A stretch of 64,000 nt of DNA, taken from assembly GCF_037975245.1 (NCBI RefSeq), contig NC_092582.1, positions 7,171,001 to 7,235,000 on the forward strand, in the 5' to 3' direction. Under the pieces are notes generated by a model. The model was not told the DNA's origin and did not search any database. It saw nothing but the letters and a program-made list of their open reading frames with translations. Numbering within the stretch: the first letter of the stretch is position 1; each line of letters begins with the position of its first letter. Source of the stretch: Apostichopus japonicus. Its lineage: Eukaryota > Echinodermata > Holothuroidea > Aspidochirotida > Stichopodidae. Positions 55,270 to 64,000 of the stretch are shown here, piece after piece. The translations under genes and the position numbers were made by a program.

Positions 55270-58200
55270 ATGGCTTCTTACACAAACGGTACGTTAATGT
55301 GTTCACTATTATTTATACATCATATACCATTACTGAATATGCATTACATAGAATGCATACTTTTAAGTATCTGTATTGTTAACTTTCTTAAAAGTTCATT
55401 GAGGATCTAACTTTAACCTATACTTTGAATATTAGAACATGGGATTCAATTTGCTATCGTTATTGCCAGTAAGACTAATAATCAGATAATTTTTCAAAGT
55501 CTTTCAGAGTCAGATGGGAAATACTATATATTTATAGCTAATTTAAATGTTAGTAAATATAATATAGACCTATGCTGTATACTGTATAGGCTAATCATGC
55601 AGTCTGGATCTGATACATGAACTGAAATGTCACGGATGCAGAAAGTCTTAAACTTAATGGATCGAATGATTTATTTTGAAATATTAATTGACACTCAGAC
55701 CGTTGGAAGTTAATATTCAAATCAGGAATCCAGTTTCGTCTGAATAAATACCGGTGTACGTGTAAAACTGTAGTCATGACAATAATGCTTTGTCAGTCCT
55801 TCTTGGTTGTTATATATGTGTTGTGTTCAGTGATGTCGAAGAAATGCAAAGTCGAGAGGCAAATTTCAAGATTCGTCATGTCAACAATAAAGTTTTCGCC
55901 ATTTTAGCCTTGAAGATTAAATCTTACATCGCAGTACGGCGATTGTGTTATGAATGTAACGCAAGGTTTGAAGGAGACGTAAAGCTGTAAATTGCTCTAT
56001 ACAACATTTCTTTCGTATTTCTTTCTGAAATATTTCTTATCCTTTTGAGGTATTTTTCTTTCTTTCATACTCACATTGATATAAGTTGAACCCATTATGA
56101 CGATGTGACTAAATTTTTCTATTTCTTAGGAAACAAGATCTTTGGACTTTTCTGTCTATTGGCGTTTATCATTTTGTCTTCATCGCAAACAACGACAGCG
56201 ACCAGTCATCGTCTTCGAAGCCTTTACCTACGTATGCTAGTTAGCTGTAACCAACTGAAAGTATCACGTGATGAACTCTCGTCTGCTATTGTGAGTAATA
56301 TTATGCAGGTGTAGCAGCACAATTTATTCTTCGGCTAATATATATATATATATATTCGATTGTCTTTGTCGTTTAGCTCCATTTCATGAACAAAAGTCTG
56401 TTCAAAGTATCTCTTTCGAAATCCGGCTTTAGGAATCACAAATGATTTCGAGTTGTTTAGCATCATGTTTGATCTCTGGAGTTAGGCAAATATGTCACCA
56501 AAACAAAAAGGTAAAAAACGCCTACAGTGGAATTACGACCTTTTGAACCGGTTTCGAACCTCTGGACATCCCATCAGCGTCCATAGCCTAGTGGTTAGGG
56601 TGTCCTCATATAAAGCGGGAGGCCCGGGGTTCGAATCCCGGTGGAAGCTGGAAGTTTTTTTCACTGTTCTGAATTTTCCGACTCACTACGATTTCAATTA
56701 TATATATTCCGTCAAGGCATGTACAAATTGTGATTAACCATTCAGACGCAGGAGAAAATATTCCGTAATTGTGCTATCAAAGTAAAGGACAGCACATTTG
56801 AATATTCAAATTGAAATCATTCATTCCCTTTTCAAAAGAGGTAAATTTCTCTAGATCCTTTCTTTGGGAATTACGATATCCTTATCAATATTTTTGAATT
56901 GAAAAAAAACATGCAAGAAGTGGAACGAATGCTTTTTCAAAAATTATTCGGTGACGTTGTTACGTTAAAATACCATATATGTAATAGGTGTACATAAGTT
57001 TCACATTATAGAGTAATGAAACTAAAGAATGGAATTTTTGTGAACAACAAAGTCAAAAACAGCAGTTATATATTTTGTATCTATCTATATACCAGTGCCC
57101 GCAGTCGACGGAACAATTACTTTGAGTACAATAAGTTAAATTCTTTCGTTTCTTGTTCGGTTCCGTTGGGTGCGCGAATACAGAGTTTTTATTACGTCTA
57201 TTCATGTAAAACTGCCCATGACCTTTCGATAAACTCATAACGTCATATTTAAAAATGACGTCAAACTACTATAGTAAATGCTTCTATCGATGGTGGATGC
57301 ACGTATCTAAACATATGTTGCACGAAACCATACTTCAGAGGCTGAGGAGTGGATGTGAAAGTGGGGTCGTGGAAGCAGCCCACCACCCCTTGCATGTCTA
57401 GCAACAATATGGGTAAAAATAAGATTAAATGCTATCAAATTAATGGCTTGAAAATTGTGCATTCTGGGGGATATCTAGGCTAAAATTAGGTCTGAAAGAA
57501 AGGTTTTGCTTTTGACTCTTTATGTGTGGTTGAGCAAGGGGTGTGGGACCCCAACCCTTTCTGAACTTTAGTAACCACTTTAGTGTGATTACTGACCATG
57601 AAGTTGTATATTTTTACTACACAGACTCAAACACGTGATGTAAGTGGAGTAATTCATCATTCCTCTGTCGATTCTATTTCTGGTTTAAATGCCCACCTCG
57701 GTGACGTCGGCGTGTTTGATCAAGAAGAGGTAAATATTGAATTGACATTCAAATTGTGACAATGAATTTGTTTAACCCTATATATTGAACTGTTACCGCG
57801 AACTATTTTTGGGGGAGAAAACACTGAAATAAATTAATAGATCTAGTTTGTCGTCAAAGTAGACTAACGGTAGATCAACTGCTCGTGTGAACGAAATATA
57901 AGTCTAACACAATTTTTCAAATTTAGGACACTTCAGCTAATAATACACACCAAGGTTATGCTACTACAACGCTTCGCACTGGGCTACGACACAGGTTTAG
58001 GCTGATGGCGATGTACATATACGTCAATGGTAGGCAATCACAACGCGAAGAACTGGCAACTTCAGCTCAAGATTTAAGCAAAACAGATATTGCAATACCT
58101 GATAGGTCAAACGTAGGCTTGTCAGCCCATACATGTCAATGGGAGACAACGGCACTTGTATCTATCAAATACAGCTTAATGTTTAAATAGTATTGCTTCA

Positions 58201-59316
58201 ACACTTGAAATACTATACCAACGGTTGAGCCAATACGTCTGTCAGAGGACTCGTTAACCCTTTTAAAGAGTTTTTGGTCATCTGTAGACTCTTTACTCTT
58301 CCCTCTTCCTCGTCAATTCAACATTGGTGACTTCACTATCTTTCATTGTTTTTGCCTTCTAGATTGGTAATATTCCAGATCTGCTGATCAACCACTTGAC
58401 GTACCTTAAACTGACTGAGGGCGCTCTCAGGCTATATCAACAAGACGAGTTAGTCCTCAAGATTGTCGATGATTCCCAGACGACATATGAACATCAACTA
58501 GAGACAATCATCAAAAACGTTGTAAATATCAGGAAAACAATCAATATCATTGTGAGTATAGTTTTTTTTTATATTATAAGTAGACTTAAAAATGAAGGCC
58601 AAGTATCATATTATTCATCGGATCTTAATTAAGCATTTACCCGAATATACGATTTTTCCAACAACAACTACGGAACTGCTTTTTTTTTAAATATATAAAT
58701 ATATATTTACTATCAATCTATCATGTTTGAAGCATTCAGTTTATTAAAATGGTTGATTTGAAGGAACTGGATGCATCCTTAGTTTCAGTTAAATATATAT
58801 TTTAGCAACTTCCAGAGTGTGCAGGTGCATGTGGCATTATCTATGGTTTCAGAACATTTGCAAATTTGATGGCTGAATTTACTTTACAATAAATTATTTG
58901 TCCTTCGCGAGAAAAATCCCAATAAGATTGAAAACAACAAACATAATATTCTATAATTTGAAAATATGATGAATAATGTGAATACTTCTGTTACTTTAGC
59001 GAAGAATATAGAACCTTGAACACATATACAAGAAATCACAACACATGCAATAGGCCACGTTGTAATAACTGTAAATGCTTGTAATATTGTTTCAACATTT
59101 AGTATCATAACTGTCGACTTCCTAATCCAATATTTCGTTCAGATCCAAATATTCGGACGTACCTTTGACTCTGGATCCGTACAAGAGGTGACCTTTGACG
59201 CATGTGACATCACTACCACGACCTGCATAACAAGACGAGGCTTATACATACTACAAGAGTTCGACTATTACTTGAGAATAGCAAGACGGAATTTTGTTAC
59301 TATGGCTTCGTCTTAG
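55270..59316 (+). CDS. Secreted four-helix cytokine-like protein, gene 5
   Basis: Exons 55270-55288, 56130-56290, 57625-57729, 58363-58551 and 59143-59316; intact, with the same splice signals as the other copies. The protein equals gene 3, including Gly in the AB loop (GDVGVFD). Unlike gene 3, its 3' flank is its own diverged A3 type and intron 2 has a single copy of the locally duplicated segment. It probably represents the parent of the 5' part of gene 3. It faces the least damaged minus-strand paralog relic, at 60682-62330. Confidence 0.75.
56339..56356. repeat. Short (TA)n run in intron 2 of gene 5
   Basis: About 18 bases, as in gene 3. Confidence 0.85.
56577..56648 (+). repeat. tRNA-like element, gene 5 intron 2
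   Basis: Same better-paired form as in gene 3 (gcgtcca with tggaagc). Confidence 0.6.
57927..58190 (+). pseudogene. Helix-A-like open frame in intron 3 of gene 5
   Basis: Open for 87 codons. It differs from gene 3 at one codon (Lys-Thr-Asp in place of Lys-Ala-Asp). Confidence 0.4.
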
Positions 59317-60680
59317 GCTTCGCCATCCAGTCGTTTGTTGCATTTTGTCCCAAGTATCGAGAAGGCATCTCACTATTGGTGTCAAAAATTTGTGTACTTT
59401 TCTGTTTTTCATTTTCAGTATGTGCAATTCTGTTATCCATAAAAGCAAACTTTGTGATATTCATCATAAAATTGTGTATATTGTTTTTTATATTAGTTGT
59501 AAGGCCTTTTAATTTATGTTCCTTTGCAATATTACATTATTTTTTTAAAAGGATTCATATTTGCCTTTGTTTCAATAATTAACACTACTTACATTACTCG
59601 TCATTAGTTTCTTCATTTGGTGAAACAATCTAGGAAGAACTTCATAACGAAAGTCTACTTTAAAATATTTTATAACGATAATATCATAGATATTCATGAA
59701 TTTATATTAATTTATTGTGGAGGTGATTTATAGTTTATACTATTAGTTTATTTATCACATGAATGTTTTATGATTATTCGCAACGTGTACAATTTTGGAT
59801 CAATGTTACTCATTCCGCCCGGCACGTTGATGGTAGCTGGGATGGGGGGGTGGGGGGGCAGTGTGCATGCCGTTATTTTCAATTTATGCGCAATATCATT
59901 ACTTGTGGTTTGGTTACACTGTTCCATGTTTATGATGTCAATATTGACGTCAAAAAACTCTGAGATAAAACAACAATTTCTATTACATCCCTATCTCACT
60001 GTTTGTTATCATTTGGATTTTCGTTTGAAAATCAATCATTATAACGAATTTACAATTTTATTTCCTTTGTTCTCTTCTTGACTTTAGTTTGTCCTTCAAA
60101 AGATCATCACTAAAATATCCTAATAAAACTTTATAGCATAATTACCTTTCTGTTTAGTTCCTTCTTATGGAAAAGGGTTTTTAAATCTAAGCTAATTAAG
60201 TTTTGTTTGTGGAAAACATTTCAATATGATTCATAATGTTACTTACTTTCAAATATCCGTCCCTACAGTTCTATATATTTTTCTTCTGGTGAGAGGCATA
60301 TTGTGTCTAATAGTTAAGGTATTTAGTCAAGCGTACTGTTGTGTTTCCAAAAATTGTGTCTTCTTGTTGGTTACATAATTATATAACTAAATTTAATTAC
60401 ATAAATAGCTAATAGTTTTAAATACGTTTTGCAAATATGTCGTACATGTTATTGGTACTTTATATAAAATGTAAGTGATCGCTAAATAAACAGGAATACG
60501 GCACTTTAATACATCGATATTATTTTATTTCCACATTTTATCTCTATCTCTCTTTTTCCTAATCTCTCTCTTGCACTATTCCAACCCCCCCTTCTCTCTC
60601 CACCCCCTCCCCTCTCCCTCTCTCTGTTATCCCATATCCCTTTCCGCCTATGATTGAAGGATGGGGGTAATTTTCCGTTT
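59317..60680 (+). other. 3' UTR of gene 5 and convergent spacer
   Basis: Diverges from the A1/A2 version, with G runs at 59844-59857. It keeps the AATAAA at 60485-60490 and a pyrimidine-rich tract at 60540-60630. No gene is seen. Confidence 0.45.
60485..60490 (+). promoter_or_regulatory. Probable polyadenylation signal of gene 5
   Basis: AATAAA in the conserved downstream string. Confidence 0.4.
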
Positions 60681-60681
60681 A

Positions 60682-62330
60682 TTATTGAAACAATTCTGGC
60701 TTGGTGTTAGAGAACACCACTCTGATCATACAAGGCATTAATCCACATCTATCCACCCAAACTTCTCCCATTTCTGGAGTACTGTCGTTCTTAAGTTCAA
60801 CGCGACTATAGAGAAAACCTTGGAAAGACCCAATCATGTCAACCTTTTTGTAAGAAACCGTAACGCACACCCCCCCCCCCCCCTCAACCCCCAACCCCAT
60901 TTGTGTTACAAGATTTGTGGGGATCATACACTCAACATGTTTGGAGGCAAAAGCAGCTACCTGAAAATAATTTTGTACATCTCTCTCCATAAAACTAAAC
61001 TCGGCATGTAAACAGAAGGCACAAGGTTGATTCGATTCAGAACAATCTCCATTGTAGACAACAAATAAAAAATTGTTTCGTCTTGAAACAATGATGAACG
61101 AGTAACAAAGAATATCTTCTGCTCCCGCTCTTTGCTTCACAGTTCATTACTATACTGTACTAATATCCCTTTATGTCAAATAATCGATCCCCACATTCAA
61201 ACTTCAATTCTACTGCTCCACACGAAATCATTTTCCTCATTCAGACATTTAATTGTCTGCAATTATACGTTTGCCAAAAACGCTGGAAGTAGCCAGGAAG
61301 GTTAGAACCCACAGGAAATTTAACTTTGAACAATTTTAGCAGCTGCAACCATCATTAACTGTTGGGCCTTATCTTCAGACTCTCTTGATTATAATATTAT
61401 TGGTGAAAGTTTTCTATCGTGGAGAGTTGCTTGAAGTCGAGTAATATAGCCGACAAAAGATGACAGGGCTGCTTTATAGGTGGTCATATTCTCTGGCTGA
61501 CTCTTCAGCCCAAATTCATCACTTTGAACAAGTCTGATAGCGTCCTCCATCATGAATGTGAATTCGGCATGTTTCACTATCAAGTCCTGAATATCATCAA
61601 TCTGAATAAAAAATTAATGCAAAATGTTAACCTTTAACCTTTTACAGTGAGTGCTGAATTCTCGAAATAGTGCTAATGGCCACCCAATGGCATGTATTCA
61701 TCGATCGTTTGAGGGTTCATTCGAAATTTGATGACATATGAACAACGTGAAGAAGTGATTACTCACTGAGATGGTATGATTTTGTTTTATACTGTTCACT
61801 AGCATACCGATAGTACGGGCAGTATGAATATTCATAAAGGTGAAGAACTGTTTGTACTGTTAGTAAGAGTGCCTTAAATCAATTGAAGAACGGCATAAGG
61901 TGTATTAGCGTTAGGACATTGTCCCAACTGGCTGGTCGTGGGTGTGGGATGGGGTAGGGGTGATATTTTCTAAATCATGGGTCCATTTTTCAGTACAGCT
62001 GTCATCCTGGACGTAAAGATGTAGCAAAATCGTAAATTTATGAGACGTCTAATTTTCTTTGGACATGTAGCAATTATTGCACTTCATTATATTTTAGTTA
62101 TAATATTTGAAAAGTGTGCTTTAGTTTTCAGGAGGAAAGAGTGGTTGTGTTGTGGATGGGAGGGGGGGGGGGTGTTGCTGCTCATAATCCGATCAAGACA
62201 ACCAGCAGTATGTAATTACCTCTGCTTGACGAAAGACTACGTAATAGTTAAAGAAATTTTTCTTCCCCGAGACAGTGAGAACTGCAGAGGGCAACACGAC
62301 AATGTTCTCGTTTTGGAAACGCTGAGTTAT
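60682..62330 (-). pseudogene. Convergent minus-strand cytokine paralog relic, A3 (best preserved)
   Basis: AB-loop exon 62220-62330 (37 codons, acceptor ttttctcag, donor gtaatt); helix-C-like exon 61767-61856 (donor gtgagt); helix-B/C exon 61389-61601, where loss of two bases replaces its end with LHDRKLSPIIL. The fragment with LHAEFSFMERDVQNYFQ ends at a donor at 60961. The last exon, 60682-60843 (acceptor acaaaaag, phase 0), keeps both Cys in DRCGLMPCMIR, matching the Cys pair of exon 5 in the plus genes. An open frame of 152 codons runs through the last two pieces unspliced. Helix D is cut short (SNTKPELFQ, then stop with AATAAA). A truncated, expressed product cannot be excluded. Confidence 0.55.
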
Positions 62331-64000
62331 CTGAGAAAATACCCAGGAAAGAAATTAACAGCTCGGCCATGTGACTCTATTCCAACTAAGTACCACACAC
62401 CTCGATTGGAATGTAGCAATAGGGTGTATGGTGGATTCCTCTTCCGTTGGAGTGGGGGGGGGGGGAGGACGTCCGGAAAGAATCCTACCATGTAAAGGAA
62501 CACGTTCAGCCATTACAACAGAAGAATATTGCAGAACTTTTGTGAAGATTAAGTAGTTAAATTATCAAGGAATGTAAGCACGTCCGGTCATTGTCAAACA
62601 AAAATTGTGTTTTTCCCCGCCTCTCCTTTGACCATTATGCAACAGATCTCTATTCAAACAGAAACACACACACACACACAGATAGGCCATGGTCACACAC
62701 TGCCCTCCTCTTCAAGTTTTTTCTTGTCCTAGAAATTATGAAGTAAGTGTGTTCTCCTGTTGAACAATAAGTAAATACTAACAATGCATCCATGCACTGT
62801 ACAAATACTAATTACATTAGATCAACTGAATGGGCTACATGGTGTGACTGTTCCAGGGATGCAGTCATTGTAATTGTGCACATTTTTTCTACAAATAAAT
62901 GACTAAATGGACATTAATATAGTTTCATCTTTTAAACTGCAAACAGGCTTGCAGTCACTTGCAGGATTACAATCTAAATTAAAATCATATGCAAACAGAT
63001 TGATGATTAGTTTTGTGAGCCATAAACTACTTTAAGGACTTCATGTTTGAAATAAACCCCCTCCCAAAAGAAAATTTGTCATGCGCAATAAATGTTAGTC
63101 CAAACTTCAAGTATAAATTGCATCCAAACTTAAATGTTTTCAGATCTTGACCTCTGTCAACTATTTTACCTTTTCTTTAGAGACCATTGCTGGCCTTAGA
63201 CCTCCATAGCAAACAAGACATTTTTTTAATACTCAAACTGTCATATTACATGTGAAGTTGATAAACAAAGTACTTCTTGATCTATCATGTCTACAAGCCA
63301 ATGCATCACATAGACAAAAATATATAGCATTATCATCACATATGCTTCCTTTGCGTTTGGCAGGGAATTAATATCAAAACTGATATTCATCAGCACATAG
63401 TATACATCTACTGATGGTGACGACTTAAAATACTGCATCAACATAAGACGGATATTCACCATCTTCATTTACCTGCGAACCTGTGCTTGATTGACACATA
63501 TGCAATTAGGGCATCACTTAATATATTGATATTTACAGCATGAATTGATATCCTAGCAATATTGCAGCTAGTACATATTATAACTTGATATCATGAAACA
63601 TTCATATCCCACCAATCCTATCATAGCTCCTTACCCACAGCTCCTATTAAACGCATGTACAACCCATGCAAACCATATACATAAAGGTACAGATTCTGAA
63701 GTAAGGAAAATATAGTAGCATACCTTATACTGCACCAAGTTGTGAAACTTGTATTCAGTGCTAGCTTTTCCACTGCTCATCAAGGGCACATCACTGGTCG
63801 AGTGTCGCAGTTGAAGCAGATGACCAATACTTCAAGGGGAGGGTTGGGAACAAAACTGGCAACCGGTGCAAGAGGGTACGGAGGATTCAATGTATGCTGT
63901 TTGAACATTTCGTCTAAAATTTTGCCATGCACTGACCTCTTCCTCCTTCTTGGTGCTGGAAGTTTCTCTATGCTGACCTCATGAGCCAGATGATACATAG
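62331..64000. other. A-specific block of A3 (cut by window end)
   Basis: Aligns with A1 from about 10558 to 12240 without the A2 deletion. It includes a G run at 62453-62464 and a CA repeat at 62665-62680. The polybasic frame (63780-63998, minus strand) is open here. No gene could be assembled. Confidence 0.4.
63780..63998 (-). CDS. Uncharacterised frame with polybasic site, A3 copy (doubtful)
   Basis: Same PRRRKRS and KILDEMFKQHTL stretch as 11977-12246, with Pro for Ser and for Thr at two places. The A1 frame starts upstream of the window edge equivalent, so this copy may be cut. Function unknown. Confidence 0.2.
   Translation of the reverse strand: MYHLAHEVSIEKLPAPRRRKRSVHGKILDEMFKQHTLNPPYPLAPVASFVPNPPLEVLVICFNCDTRPVMCP

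Larger units (their letters stand above)
33721..59330. repeat. Recent 25.9-kb tandem duplication, copy 2
   Basis: Second copy of the recent duplication: the 3' part of A2, all of B2 and the 5' part of A3. It is slightly shorter than copy 1, partly because it lacks the intron 2 duplication of gene 3 and has the roughly 330-bp deletion near 36880. Homology to copy 1 stops just after the gene 5 stop codon, where A3 takes on its own diverged 3' flank. Confidence 0.7.
52966..64000. repeat. Tandem subunit A3 (incomplete at window end)
   Basis: Third A-type subunit, cut by the window end inside the A-specific block. Its left part, up to the gene 5 stop, is close to A2. After about 59350 it differs noticeably from both A1 and A2. 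An example is the G-rich 59840-59870 segment where A1 and A2 read gggataataattctggg. The array continues beyond the window. Confidence 0.7.

Overview
This window is eukaryotic: AT-rich, full of introns, microsatellites and long homopolymer G runs, with a tRNA-like SINE head and a truncated LINE. The style (for example repeated taggcctag strings) would suit a marine invertebrate deuterostome such as an echinoderm, but nothing in the sequence proves that. I see no bacterial, organellar, rRNA or CRISPR features.

The window is a tandem array. Bases 1-1410 are unique left flank. From about 1411 to the end, two related subunits alternate: A1 (1411-15686), B1 (15687-27065), A2 (27066-41575), B2 (41576-52965) and A3 (52966-end, incomplete). 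Each subunit has the same core: a plus-strand five-exon gene with a TATA promoter, then a convergent minus-strand set of related exons that looks decayed, then a subunit-specific block. In the A type this block is about 3.6 kb with hairpins and a LINE insertion. In the B type it is about 1.25 kb with direct repeats. The LINE site is still empty in the B type. Superimposed on this is a recent tandem duplication of about 25.9 kb: roughly 7.6-33.7 kb and 33.7-59.3 kb are nearly identical, and the junction falls at the end of gene 3.

The main result is the five plus-strand genes, at 3584-7634, 18135-22230, 29375-33718, 44032-48127 and 55270-59316. Spliced by consensus GT-AG sites, each encodes an intact 215-residue secreted protein. 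It has a signal peptide, a helix-A exon, an AB-loop exon, an exon with two long helices (B and C), and a last exon with a Cys-containing CD region and a fourth helix. The intron phases are 1-0-0-0 and the exon sizes (7, 53, 35, 63 and 57 residues) closely follow vertebrate IL-6/G-CSF genes. I infer a family of type I (IL-6/G-CSF-like) four-helix cytokines. Genes 2 and 4 encode identical proteins, and so do genes 3 and 5. Differences among all five are confined to the signal peptide and the AB loop, although their introns and flanks differ much more. The minus-strand relics carry recognisable AB-loop, helix-B/C and Cys-containing terminal exons of a diverged paralog.
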